Source: Streptacidiphilus pinicola
GTDB taxonomy: Bacteria; Actinomycetota; Actinomycetes; Streptomycetales; Streptomycetaceae
Assembly: GCF_003258295.1 (NCBI RefSeq)
Contig: NZ_QKYN01000111.1
Coordinates: forward strand, 24,842-88,841
Length of the DNA: 64,000 nucleotides
Direction: 5' to 3'
Below the pieces are notes generated by a model. It had not been told where the DNA came from. It was given only the letters and a program-made list of their open reading frames with translations, and made no database searches. Shown here in pieces: positions 53,010-61,589 of this stretch. A program made the position numbers and the translations under genes. The stretch's first letter is position 1, and each line of letters begins with the position of its first letter.

Positions 53010-54427
53010 CGGGGCTCCACGTCCGCGGGGCGGCGGGCGTCGAGCCAACGGCCGTCCGGTGTGCCGAACTCCACGTCGTGGCCGAGCTCGTCGAGGCGGT
53101 AGACGCTGACTCCGCGCCGGAACGTCTGCCGCACGCGGCCCGTCATCGTCCAGCCCTCGTACGCGGACCAGCCGCACTTGGAGCGGATGGCGTCCGGCTC
53201 CAGCATCCAGCGTTCGTCCGCGTCGAAGAGCACGAAGTCCGCGTCGAGGCCGGGCCGCAGCCGGCCCTTGCGCTCGTCGAGACCGAACAGCTCCGCCGGA
53301 TGCTCGGCCAGCAGCCGGACCAGGCAGGAGAGTTGCGCGTCCGGTGAGTCCATCGGGGCGCGCCGGCGCAGGCCGGTGTGGACGGCGGGGAACATCTCCT
53401 GGACGCCCGGCAGGCCGGGCGGTGCGTCGGCGGGGGCGCGGAGCTTCTCCGCGCGGGTGTGCGGGGCGTGGTCGCTGCCGAGCGTGGCGACCTCGTGGGC
53501 CAGCACGGCCTGCCACAGCCGGTCCTGGTCCGGTCGGTACCGGATCGCGGGGCTGAGCCGGGTGCGCGCGCCGACGCGCGACGTGTCCTCGGCGGTGAAG
53601 GAGAGATGATGCGGTGTCACCTCGAATGTGACCGGCAGCCCGGCGTGGGCGCCGGCCGTCAGCAGGTCCGCCTCCTCGGCGGTGGAGGCGTGCAGCACGT
53701 GCACGGACGTGCCGTGGCGGCGGACCAGCTCCAGGACCCGGGCCACCGCGACGATCGCGCCGCTGCGCGGGCGGTGCCGCTCGTACTCGGCGTAGCCGGA
53801 CGGCGCGCCGCGCCACTCGTCGAGGAGGCTGAACACGCCGTCGTCCTCGGCGTGCAGCAGCAGCCGCAGGCCGGCCTCGGCCGCGGTGCGGAACACCTTC
53901 TCCAGCTGCACCGGGTCCCGCACCACGTGCGGGGCGGTGTGGTGGCCGGCGAGGAAGACCTTGACGCTGGTGGCCTCGCGGGCGCCGACCTCGCGCAGCG
54001 GGGAGGGGTCCTCACCGGCGACGCCGAGGTGGAACCGGTAGTCCACCAGCGAGGTGCCGTCGACCAGTTCGGCCTTGCGGTGGGCCTCCTCGCCGGTGCG
54101 CAGCGGCGGGACGGTGTTCGGCATGTCGACGACGGTGGTGATCCCGCCCGCGACGGCGGCCCGGCTCGCGTGCGCCCAGTCCTCCTTGTGGGTCAACCCG
54201 GGGGTGCGGAAGTGGACATGGGAGTCGATGAGGCCGGGCAGCAGGTGGCGGCCGCCGCCGTCGAGCGTCCGCCGCGCGGGCGGACGCTCGTTCGGCCCCA
54301 GCAGACAGGCGATCCGGCCGCCCGACACGGCCAGCCCGCCCGTCACCACCCCGTCCCCGCTCACCAGCCGGACCCCGGTGACCACCAGGTCGTAGGGCTG
54401 CTCCCGGAGTTCACGGAGCTCACTCAT
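53006..54427 (-). CDS. cyclic-amidohydrolase family protein (dihydroorotase/allantoinase-like)
   Basis: The 473-residue protein has the TIM-barrel amidohydrolase metal set: DSHVHFRTPG (His-70, His-72), the carboxylated Lys-156 in SVKVFLAG, LLHAED, HVLHAST and SDHAP. It belongs to the dihydroorotase/allantoinase/hydantoinase group, which opens or closes cyclic amides. It starts at ATG 54427, overlapping the PrpF-like gene by eight bases, and ends within the MFS start. No other pyrimidine or allantoin gene is near. In this operon it may form or open a cyclic imide or ureide in a biosynthetic pathway; this is inference. Confidence 0.82.
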   Translation of the reverse strand: MSELRELREQPYDLVVTGVRLVSGDGVVTGGLAVSGGRIACLLGPNERPPARRTLDGGGRHLLPGLIDSHVHFRTPGLTHKEDWAHASRAAVAGGITTVVDMPNTVPPLRTGEEAHRKAELVDGTSLVDYRFHLGVAGEDPSPLREVGAREATSVKVFLAGHHTAPHVVRDPVQLEKVFRTAAEAGLRLLLHAEDDGVFSLLDEWRGAPSGYAEYERHRPRSGAIVAVARVLELVRRHGTSVHVLHASTAEEADLLTAGAHAGLPVTFEVTPHHLSFTAEDTSRVGARTRLSPAIRYRPDQDRLWQAVLAHEVATLGSDHAPHTRAEKLRAPADAPPGLPGVQEMFPAVHTGLRRRAPMDSPDAQLSCLVRLLAEHPAELFGLDERKGRLRPGLDADFVLFDADERWMLEPDAIRSKCGWSAYEGWTMTGRVRQTFRRGVSVYRLDELGHDVEFGTPDGRWLDARRPADVEPR

Positions 54428-55439
54428 CGCCGACACCCACCGCGACCGCGCCCAGCGCCTGGGTCTCCTTGCCGCCGACGCTCACCCAGAGCAGTTCGTC
54501 GTCCGGCCCGTCCCCGGTCGCGGCGTAGGAGGCCACGACCTGACGTGCGGGTGTGTCGATGACGAGCCGTCCGGGAGCAGCCGTGTCCGCGGCCAGCAGC
54601 CGGTTCGGGACGGTGCCGCGCAGGGCGGAGGCGGCGGCCAGGCAGACCGCGCCGGTCAGGGCCAGCTCGGGATGCCAGCCGCCGACCGTCAGCGCGCGGA
54701 CCGCGAGGTGCCCGGGGGCGACCGGGACCACGGCGGCGACCTTGGGGAAGGCCCCGTTCAGCGGCCAGCCCAGGCGGGCCGCCTGCCGCCGCCGCAGCCG
54801 CTCCAACGTGGCGTACAGGTCCGGCTGTTCACCGCGGAACAGAGCCTCCCGGTCGCGCACGCCCAGGCGAGCGCCGTCGACGAACAGGTACGGGTTGGCC
54901 ATCCGCACCACGCGCCCGCCGTCGCGCAGCAGGGTGCCGAGGCGGGTGCCGGGCGGGGCGATGAAGTGGGCGGTGAAGACGGTGTGCCGCGGCGACGCGT
55001 GGTCCACCTGGCAGACCACCTGGTCGCCGTTGTTCAGCACCCGGGCCCGGATCCGGTCGCCCGCGCGGAGCGCGGGCAGCCGGCCGGCCTGGGCCGCGGC
55101 CGTCACGGCGGCGAGCAGCGAGTGCCCGCAGTTGCCGTTCAGGTCGAAGTGGTCGTCGGCGTCCGGCATCGCCTGCACGAAGCGGTAGTCGACGTCGAAC
55201 AGCGGGTGGGCGGAGGGCGCGATCAGCGCCCACTTGAGCACCTCGCCGGGGGTGCCGGCGTCGGGGAGCCGACGGCGGATCCGGGTCAGGGCCGTGACCA
55301 GCTCCTCGCGGTCGTGCGGGAGGGAGTCGGCGTCCAGGACCAGGGTTGGTCCGGGAGCGCCCATGGCCCGGGCGAGGGCGGCGAATCCGGCGGACGTGGG
55401 TGCGGTGAGCAGCGTGGGGGTCAGGGTCGTGGCGGTCAT
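54420..55439 (-). CDS. PrpF-like isomerase/tautomerase
   Basis: The 339-residue protein matches the PrpF (2-methylaconitate isomerase)/4-oxalomesaconate tautomerase fold: FDLNGNCGHSLLAA (the GNCGN-type active site with Cys) and VRMANPYLFVDGARLGV (NP..FVD). The second half-repeat is weaker. PrpF-type enzymes shift double bonds or isomerise tricarboxylates by proton transfer on a Cys/Lys pair. The gene is coupled at both ends. No methylcitrate-cycle gene is adjacent, so its role is probably in the cryptic pathway of this operon. Confidence 0.72.
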   Translation of the reverse strand: MTATTLTPTLLTAPTSAGFAALARAMGAPGPTLVLDADSLPHDREELVTALTRIRRRLPDAGTPGEVLKWALIAPSAHPLFDVDYRFVQAMPDADDHFDLNGNCGHSLLAAVTAAAQAGRLPALRAGDRIRARVLNNGDQVVCQVDHASPRHTVFTAHFIAPPGTRLGTLLRDGGRVVRMANPYLFVDGARLGVRDREALFRGEQPDLYATLERLRRRQAARLGWPLNGAFPKVAAVVPVAPGHLAVRALTVGGWHPELALTGAVCLAAASALRGTVPNRLLAADTAAPGRLVIDTPARQVVASYAATGDGPDDELLWVSVGGKETQALGAVAVGVGDE

Positions 55440-57262
55440 GACGCCACCTCCAGTAGTTCTCGGGCCTCGGCCGGGCGGGAGGCGGCGCGGCGCACCGCGA
55501 ACTCCTCGCGCCACAGCTCGAACATCAGCAGCGACCAGGTCGCCAGGGCCAGGCAGTCGGCCGGCCGGTTCTGCTGGGCGCACAGCAGCCGGTCGACGGC
55601 GGCCGGATCCAGCAGTCCGCCGGCGCGCAGCCGGGCGGGGGAGAGCACCTCGCGCGTGTACGCCCACAGCGGCGTCCCGGGCGCGAGCATCGCCGTGATC
55701 GGCAGCGTGAAGGGCTGCTTGGGGCGTTCCAGCACGCTGCGCGGCAGCAGTCCGCGGGCGGCCGCGTAGAGGGCGACCTTGCCGCGTCCGGGCTCCGGCG
55801 AGAGCCGGTGCGACTGCGGTAGCGCGCGGGCGAGCTCGCGCACCGACCGCTGGCAGAACGGCAGTCGGACCTCGACGGCGTGCGCCATGCTCAGGTGGTC
55901 GACCCGGCGCAGGTGGTAGGCGGGCAGCCGGACCAGGGTCTCGAAGTCGGTCAGGACGTCGAGCCGGGAGCGGTGCGCGGCCTCCTGCCGCAGCCGTTCG
56001 GTGATCGCGTCGGAGGCGCTGCCGCGCTCGGCGACGAACGCCCGGTAGTCGGCGCTGTAGAGGCGCGGGCGGGCCTCGGCCGGAATGGCCGCGAGGGCGT
56101 CCACGTAGTCGGGCAGCCAGGTGCCGTGCGTGGTCATGGCCTTGTGGATGCGGCCGTAGCCGGCGAACACCTCGTCCGCCGCGTCGCCGGTCAGCGCCAC
56201 CTTGAACCCGGCCCGGTGCACGGCCTCGAACAGGCCGTAGGTGCTGAGCGCGATCGGGTCCGCGTTGGGCTGGCCCAGGTGCCAGGCCACGGCCGGGAGC
56301 AGCTCGGGGAAGCGGGCCACGTCCAGCTCGACCTGGTGGTGCTCGGTGCCGGCGCGCCGGGCCACCTCGCGGGCGAAGTGCCGTTCGTCGTGCGGCCATT
56401 CACCGTGGTAGGCGATGTTGAACGAATGCACCGCGCCGGGCGCGGCGTCGGCCATCATCGCGGTGACCAGGCTGGAGTCCAGCCCGCCGCTGGTGATCGC
56501 GCACACTCGCGCGTCCGCGACCGACAGCCGCCGGACCTCCTCGGCCAGCGCCTCCCGCACCTGTTCGCCCGGCTCCCCTCCGGTGACGGCCGGGCGCTCC
56601 GGCGCGGGTCGGCGGTGCAGCCGCAGCCCGCGCGAGCGCGAGCAGACGGCGGTGGTGCCGGGCGGCAGCACCTGCACCCCCTCGACGAGGGTGTGCTCGC
56701 CGAACGGCGTCTTGGTCGCCAGGTAGCTGTCCAGTCCCGGCTCCCACAGCGACGGCCGTTCCCGGCCCATGGCCAGCAGCGCGGGCAGCTCGGAGGCGAA
56801 GTGCAGCCGGCGGCCGTCCCAGCGGTAGTAGATCGGCTTCATACCGGCGTCGTCCGTGGCCAGGACGAGCGTCGGCTCGGCGCGCAGGTCGATCAGCGCG
56901 ACCGCGAACATGCCGTCGAGCTGTTCGGCGAAGGCGGGTCCGTGCTCCTGGTGGAGTGCGGGGAGCACGGCGCCGTCGCAGCGGTCGGCGAAGTGGTGGC
57001 CGCCTGCCCGCAGTTGGGCGCGCAGCTCGTCGTGGTTGTAGATCTCGCCGTTGAAGACGGCCTTGATGCGTCCGTCCGCGCTCTCGTAGGGCTGCTGCCC
57101 GCCGCCCGGGTCGGTGATCGCGAGCCGGTTGCTGCCCAGCGCCCACCCGGCGCCCTGCGCGAGCCGGGCCTCGTCGGGCCCGCCGTGCCGCTGCAGTGCC
57201 CCGGCCGCGCGCATGTCGTGCGGCGAGAGATCGGCGTCGAAGTGGCCGTGGATTCTGCACAT
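55436..57262 (-). CDS. glutamine-hydrolysing asparagine synthetase-like amidotransferase
   Basis: The 608-residue protein has an N-terminal Ntn glutaminase with the nucleophile Cys-2 (MCRIHGHF), NGEIYNHDELR and the usual beta-sheet. The C-terminal synthetase domain has the ATP PP-loop SGGLDSS and GDAADEVFAGYGR. AsnB-like proteins make amides by adenylating a carboxylate and adding ammonia from glutamine, and are frequent in natural-product clusters. It starts at ATG 57262 (GGAAGG upstream) and overlaps the PrpF-like gene by four bases. It is the first gene of the operon. In place of the usual HRGPDD near the N-terminus it reads RHGGPDE. Confidence 0.88.
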   Translation of the reverse strand: MCRIHGHFDADLSPHDMRAAGALQRHGGPDEARLAQGAGWALGSNRLAITDPGGGQQPYESADGRIKAVFNGEIYNHDELRAQLRAGGHHFADRCDGAVLPALHQEHGPAFAEQLDGMFAVALIDLRAEPTLVLATDDAGMKPIYYRWDGRRLHFASELPALLAMGRERPSLWEPGLDSYLATKTPFGEHTLVEGVQVLPPGTTAVCSRSRGLRLHRRPAPERPAVTGGEPGEQVREALAEEVRRLSVADARVCAITSGGLDSSLVTAMMADAAPGAVHSFNIAYHGEWPHDERHFAREVARRAGTEHHQVELDVARFPELLPAVAWHLGQPNADPIALSTYGLFEAVHRAGFKVALTGDAADEVFAGYGRIHKAMTTHGTWLPDYVDALAAIPAEARPRLYSADYRAFVAERGSASDAITERLRQEAAHRSRLDVLTDFETLVRLPAYHLRRVDHLSMAHAVEVRLPFCQRSVRELARALPQSHRLSPEPGRGKVALYAAARGLLPRSVLERPKQPFTLPITAMLAPGTPLWAYTREVLSPARLRAGGLLDPAAVDRLLCAQQNRPADCLALATWSLLMFELWREEFAVRRAASRPAEARELLEVAS

Positions 57263-57486
57263 GATCGCCGTGCCTTCCTCCCCCAGCCTTCGGCCGGGGG
57301 GACCCGTTCGGGTTTCTGTGCCTCCACGCTCACCGGCCTGCTGTCCCGCCCACCTGAGCCCGGTGTCCCGCTCCGGCCCCGCCCTCGTCCCGGACAGGTG
57401 GTGCGGCGGGTGGCGGGGCTGTGTCACCATGGGCCGACAGAGCAGGTTGACAATTTGTTGAAGCAGGGTCGCATGGGGAGCAAGAG

Positions 57487-58395
57487 GTGACTCAGCCGCT
57501 GGGGAGGCGCCTGGGCGCGGAGTTCGTCGGGACGCTCGCGCTCGTGGCGGTCGTGGTGGGGTCGGGGATCCAGGCGCAGCGGCTCACACCGGACCCTGGG
57601 GTGCAGCTGCTGGCGAACGCGCTGGTCAGCGCGCTGGGCCTGGGGGTCTTGATCGCGTTGCTCGGGCCGGTGTCCGGGGCGCACCTCAATCCCGTGGTCA
57701 CGCTGACCGCGTGGTGGACCCGGTGGCGCGCCGGTGAGGCCGGGCCGGGGCCGGGCGAGCTGGCCGGCTACGCGGTCGCGCAGCTCGCCGGGGCGATCGG
57801 CGGCGCGGTGCTCGCGGACGGCATGTTCGGCGGGCCGGTGCTGCACTTCTCGCGGCAGGCCCACGACGGCCTCCACCTCTGGCTGGGCGAGGTGGTGGCG
57901 ACCGCCGGACTCGTGCTGCTGGTGGTCGGGTTGGGGCGGATCGGACGGGAGGCGCTCGCGCCGCTGCTGGTCGCCGCCTACATCGGCGCCGCGATCTGGT
58001 TCACCTCCTCGGGCAGCTTCGCCAACCCGGCCGCGACGGTGGGCCGGGCGTTCACCGACAGCTTCACCGGCATCGCGCCCGGGTCCGTGCTGCCGTTCGT
58101 CCTGGCGCAGGCGGCCGGCGCCGCCGTCGGACTCGCCCTGGTGCCGCTGCTCTTCGGCGGCGGACCGCGGGAGCCGGGGGCCGGCTCCCCCTCGGAGGCG
58201 TCACCGGCGATGCGCCCGGAAGTCGACCCGTGTCGGCGTCAGGCGCCGCGTGCGCGCGGTCAGCGCCCGCAGCTGCTCGGCCATCTGCTGCGGGGTCAGC
58301 CGCCTGCGGTCGCCGTGGCCGGCGGCGCCCACGCGAAATGCAGCAGCGGCGCGCGGGGTGAGGAACACGAACTCCGGTCCGTACTCCAGCAGTAG
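57487..58395 (+). CDS. aquaporin/MIP-family channel with unusual C-terminal tail
   Basis: The first 230 residues are a MIP channel with six membrane helices. The two selectivity loops read HLNPVV (NPV in place of NPA) and SFANPAATVGRAF (intact NPA and Arg). The last 65 residues (from GPREPGAGSPSE) are Arg/Gly rich and unlike MIP proteins. The frame may run past the natural end, or the tail may be non-functional. GTG 57487 start. Substrate may be water, glycerol or a metalloid; no arsenic gene is near. It diverges from the AsnB-like operon. Confidence 0.78.
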   Translation: MTQPLGRRLGAEFVGTLALVAVVVGSGIQAQRLTPDPGVQLLANALVSALGLGVLIALLGPVSGAHLNPVVTLTAWWTRWRAGEAGPGPGELAGYAVAQLAGAIGGAVLADGMFGGPVLHFSRQAHDGLHLWLGEVVATAGLVLLVVGLGRIGREALAPLLVAAYIGAAIWFTSSGSFANPAATVGRAFTDSFTGIAPGSVLPFVLAQAAGAAVGLALVPLLFGGGPREPGAGSPSEASPAMRPEVDPCRRQAPRARGQRPQLLGHLLRGQPPAVAVAGGAHAKCSSGARGEEHELRSVLQQ

Positions 58396-58467
58396 CCCGA
58401 GCGGGGGCAAAGGGGATCGGGGGTTGCGGAACCTCCTGCGGCGCTCCTGCCGGTGCGCGTACCCACG
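58201..58467 (-). CDS. doubtful minus-strand open frame after the MarR gene
   Basis: This frame reads EYGPEFVFLTPRAAAAFRVG near its middle and QQMAEQLRALTARTRRL near its end, which looks more protein-like than chance. It would overlap the C-terminal tail of the MIP gene on the other strand and has no clear ribosome site. It may be the true gene here, with the MIP tail an artefact. Confidence 0.2.
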   Translation of the reverse strand, partial: RGYAHRQERRRRFRNPRSPLPPLGLLLEYGPEFVFLTPRAAAAFRVGAAGHGDRRRLTPQQMAEQLRALTARTRRLTPTRVDFRAHRR

Positions 58468-58483
58468 GACGCGGCTCCGCCGG

Positions 58484-58960
58484 CTACGGCAGACCGAGGT
58501 GGGCGGCCAGGTGTTGCAGCGCCTCGGTGAGCGCTCTGCGCTGAGCACCCGTCAGCTCGCCGGCCAGCTCCGCGTCCAGCTCGTGGCCGGCGGCCTCGCA
58601 GCGGTCGAGCAGCCGGCGGCCCTCGTCCGTCAGTGTCAGCACCTGACGCCGCCGGTCCTGCGGGTCCCGGACCCGCTGCACCGCCCCGAGCTGCTCCAGG
58701 TGGTCGGCGAGCGAGACGACCAGGCTCGGTGCGACGCCCATCCGCGCCGCCAGCTCCTGCTGCGACGCGGCGGCCCCGGCGTCGAGCGCGACCATCAGGC
58801 CGACGTGCTTGGGCTTCAGCCCGAGCTCGAAGGCGTCGAGCGCGCGGGTGAACCGGTCGGTGGCCACGGTCCCGAGGGTGCCGAGCTTGAAGACCAGGGT
58901 CGAGGTGAGGCCGGGGAGGCGTCCCGCAGCCGCGTCGTGGGCATCGCTCGCATCGCTCAT
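58484..58960 (-). CDS. MarR-family transcriptional regulator
   Basis: The 158-residue protein has the MarR winged helix (SQQELAARMGVAPSLVVSLA, HLEQLGAVQRVRDPQDRRRQ, then LTDEGRRLLD). It is divergent from the YrdB-like gene with a 166-base shared promoter region. An imperfect direct repeat CGATA-6-CGATA lies just upstream of its start (58969-58986) and may be its own operator. The operators of the other gene (59013-59100) have a different, TetR-like form. Confidence 0.88.
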   Translation of the reverse strand: MSDASDAHDAAAGRLPGLTSTLVFKLGTLGTVATDRFTRALDAFELGLKPKHVGLMVALDAGAAASQQELAARMGVAPSLVVSLADHLEQLGAVQRVRDPQDRRRQVLTLTDEGRRLLDRCEAAGHELDAELAGELTGAQRRALTEALQHLAAHLGLP

Positions 58961-59012
58961 GTGCAGAACGATACCTTGTCGATATGGTTCAGAGGCCGAA
59001 CGATTGGCAGTA

Positions 59013-59100
59013 GGGAGCGGTGCTCAAAAACGAGAGCGGTGCTCTTGACTGAGGCCCCCGCTCTCGCGCACACTGATCTCAAGCGAGAGCGGTGCTCTCG
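59013..59100. promoter_or_regulatory. three GAGAGCGGTGCTC operators upstream of the YrdB-like gene
   Basis: GAGCGGTGCTC (59013-59025, one mismatch outside), CGAGAGCGGTGCTCT (59031-59045) and CGAGAGCGGTGCTCTCG (59084-59100), plus an isolated GCTCTCG (59060-59066). The last copy is a perfect 7-bp palindrome with a 3-base centre. The centres are 19 and 53 bp apart. The GAGAGC-N3-GCTCTC form is typical of TetR-family operators. Confidence 0.75.
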
Positions 59101-59126
59101 AAACGGTCTGAGTCGAGGAGCGAGCC

Positions 59127-59492
59127 ATGATCCCCAAGCCGCTGCACCACGCGAACGAGCTGCTCGCCTTCGTCCTGGAGCTCGTCGCCCTCGGCTGCCT
59201 GGCCTGGTGGGGTTTCCACGTCGGCCACAGCACCGCCGTCCACGTCCTGCTGGGCGTCGGCGCCCCGGTGCTCATGGCCGTCGCCTGGGGCATGTTCGCC
59301 GCGCCCCGGGCCCGGCACCCGCTGCCGATCCCGGCGCTGATCGTCTTCAAGCTGGTGGTCTTCGGCCTGGCGGGCGCCGCCGTCTACGCGACCGGCGCCC
59401 ACACCTTCGGCATCGTCTTCTGGGCCGTCGCCCTGGTCAACACGCTGCTGGCCACCGCCGACCGCGAGTCGCTCGCCCGGCTGACCCACTGA
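59127..59492 (+). CDS. YrdB/DUF2568-family membrane protein
   Basis: The 121-residue protein starts at ATG 59127 (AGGAG upstream) and has four membrane helices (ELLAFVLELVALGCLAWWGF first; GIVFWAVALVNTLLATA last), with the family APRARHPLP loop between helices 2 and 3. Function unknown. The three strong operators directly upstream show tight repression. Confidence 0.85.
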   Translation: MIPKPLHHANELLAFVLELVALGCLAWWGFHVGHSTAVHVLLGVGAPVLMAVAWGMFAAPRARHPLPIPALIVFKLVVFGLAGAAVYATGAHTFGIVFWAVALVNTLLATADRESLARLTH

Positions 59493-59525
59493 CCCGGCGC
59501 GTCCCGGGCCGGCCGGACGCCCCGC

Positions 59526-61289
59526 TCAGTCGCGCGGGAAGTCCTCCTCCCAGAACTCCAGCTTGCCCCGTGCCGGTGACTCGCCGCCGCCGGTCAGCCC
59601 GCTGCCGTGCAGCTCGTTCTCCCGGCCCCGCAGCTCCACGCGGCGGATCTTGCCGGAGACCGTTTTCGGCAGTTCCGCGAACTCCAGCCGGCGCACCCGC
59701 TTGTACGGCGCCAGTCGGCCCCGCGCGAACTCCAGGATCGACCGCGCCGCCTCTGCGTCCGCGGTGGCGCCCGGCACCAGCACGACGTAGGCCTTCGGCA
59801 CCGACAACCGCAGCGGATCCGGCGACGGCACCACCGCCGCCTCCGCGACTTGCGGATGCTCGATCAGCACGCTCTCCAGCTCGAACGGCGAGATCCGGTA
59901 GTCGGAGGACTTGAAGACGTCGTCGGTGCGACCGATGTAGGTGAGGTAGCCGTCGGCGTCCCGGAACGCCACGTCGCCGGTGTGGTAGAAACCCCCCGCC
60001 GTCGCCTCCGCCTGACGCTCCGGATCCTGCTGGTAGCCCGTCATCAGGCCCAGCGGGGTGCTGTCCAGCGGCAGACAGAGCTCGCCCTCCGCGCCGGGCT
60101 CGGTGACCACCGCCCCGCTCGCCGCGTCGACCAGCGTCACCTCGTACCCGGGCAGCGGCACGCCCATCGAGCCGGGCTTGACCACCAGGCCGGGCGGGTT
60201 GCCCACCTGCGCCGTGGTCTCGGTCTGCCCGAAGCCGTCGCGCAGCGTCACGCCCCAGGCGGCCTGCACCCGCTCGATGATCTCCGGATTCAACGGCTCG
60301 CCCGCACCGACGAGTTCGCGCAGCGGCGGCCGCCACCGGGTGAGGTCCTCCAGGACCAGCATCCGCCAGACCGTCGGCGGCGCGCAGAAGGAGGTGACCC
60401 GGTGCCGCACCATCGCGTCCAGCAGCGGACGGGCGGCGAACCGTGGCTGATTGACGATCAAGATCTCCGCCCCGGCGTTCCACGGCGCGAAGAAGTTGCT
60501 CCACGCGTGCTTGGCCCAGCCCGGCGAGGAGACGTTCAGGTGCACGTCGCCGGGCCGCAGGCCGATCCAGTACATCGTCGACAGGTGGCCCACGGGGTAG
60601 GAGCGGTGGGTGTGCTGCACGAGCTTGGGGCGGCTGGTGGTGCCGGAGGTGAAGTAGAGCAGCAGCGGGTCGTCGGCGCGGGTCGGCCCGTCGGGGGTGA
60701 ACGGCGCGGGCACGGCGGCGGAGTCGGCGTAGGAGAGCCAGCCGGCCACGGGCTCGCCGACGGCGATCCGCGTCCAGTCCCCGCCGATTCCGGCGAAGCC
60801 GCCGGTCAGCCCGGACTCGGCGACGACGTGCCGCACCTCGCCCCGGCTCACCCGGTCGGCCAGGTCCTCGGGGGAGAGCAGCGTGCTGGCGGGGATGACC
60901 ACGGCGCCGAGCTTGATCGCCGCGAGCATCACCTCCCACAGCGGCACCTGGTTGCCGAGCAGGAGCAGCATGCGGTCACCGCGTGCCACGCCGAGGCCGC
61001 GCAGCCAGTTCGCGACCTGGCCCGAACGGCCGCTCAGCGCGGCGAAGCTCAACGCGGTCTCGGCGCGCACCTCGCCGTCGGCGGCGAGGTCGACGACGCG
61101 AAGCGCGACGTCGTCGTTGCCGTGGGCCTCGGGATCGAACCAGTCCAGGGCCCAGTTGAAGTACGCGCCCTCCGGGCGGGGGAGTCGCCGCGCGCCCTCG
61201 ATGTCGCCGCGGTGCTGCAGCAGATGGTCGCGCGCGGCGCGGAATTCGGCTGTCGCCTCATTCGTCGGGGGCGTGCTGTCCGGGGCCAT
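59526..61289 (-). CDS. AMP-forming acyl-CoA synthetase/ligase
   Basis: The 587-residue enzyme of the ANL superfamily has YFTSGTTSRPKLVQHTHRSY (P-loop; SGTTSRPK), GFGQTETTA, the GDVAFRDADGYLTYIGR motif and PKTVSGKIRR with the catalytic Lys. The N-terminal EGAYFNWALDWFD region is that of medium-chain acyl-CoA synthetases, which activate short/medium fatty acids or aryl acids. ATG 61289 has GGAGGAGA upstream. The gene is alone on the minus strand. Confidence 0.9.
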   Translation of the reverse strand: MAPDSTPPTNEATAEFRAARDHLLQHRGDIEGARRLPRPEGAYFNWALDWFDPEAHGNDDVALRVVDLAADGEVRAETALSFAALSGRSGQVANWLRGLGVARGDRMLLLLGNQVPLWEVMLAAIKLGAVVIPASTLLSPEDLADRVSRGEVRHVVAESGLTGGFAGIGGDWTRIAVGEPVAGWLSYADSAAVPAPFTPDGPTRADDPLLLYFTSGTTSRPKLVQHTHRSYPVGHLSTMYWIGLRPGDVHLNVSSPGWAKHAWSNFFAPWNAGAEILIVNQPRFAARPLLDAMVRHRVTSFCAPPTVWRMLVLEDLTRWRPPLRELVGAGEPLNPEIIERVQAAWGVTLRDGFGQTETTAQVGNPPGLVVKPGSMGVPLPGYEVTLVDAASGAVVTEPGAEGELCLPLDSTPLGLMTGYQQDPERQAEATAGGFYHTGDVAFRDADGYLTYIGRTDDVFKSSDYRISPFELESVLIEHPQVAEAAVVPSPDPLRLSVPKAYVVLVPGATADAEAARSILEFARGRLAPYKRVRRLEFAELPKTVSGKIRRVELRGRENELHGSGLTGGGESPARGKLEFWEEDFPRD

Positions 61290-61400
61290 CGCGATCTCCT
61301 CCCGCGGGGGGCGCACAGCGGCGTGCGCCGAACGGATCACACCGTTTCAGCAGGCTGAGTACCGGTCAAGCAGGCCGCGCCCTCCGGCGCGCGGGCACGC

Positions 61401-61570
61401 CGGGGGCGCGAGGAACGGCGCGACAGTCCCCCACCCTTCGGGCGGGGGTGTCCCCATCTGTGTGTGGTGACTCGCCGAACGGGCAGGGCCATCCGCATGT
61501 CGGTGGTTGCTCCCGCCCACGCGCCGGAGGCGCAGATCAGCACAGCCCCGCGCCCCTGGGTGGTGCAACC
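61401..61570. repeat. interspersed palindromic repeat, copy 3 (degenerate)
   Basis: GGGGGCGCGAGGAACGGCGCGA at the left and CACAGCCCCGCGCCCCTGG with GGTGCAACC at the right match the arms of copies 1 and 2. An inner hairpin (GTCCCCCACCC/GGGCGGGGGTG) is inserted. It lies between the acyl-CoA synthetase promoter and ptsH. Confidence 0.7.
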
Positions 61571-61589
61571 GGAGGTTTGCCCGAATGGG

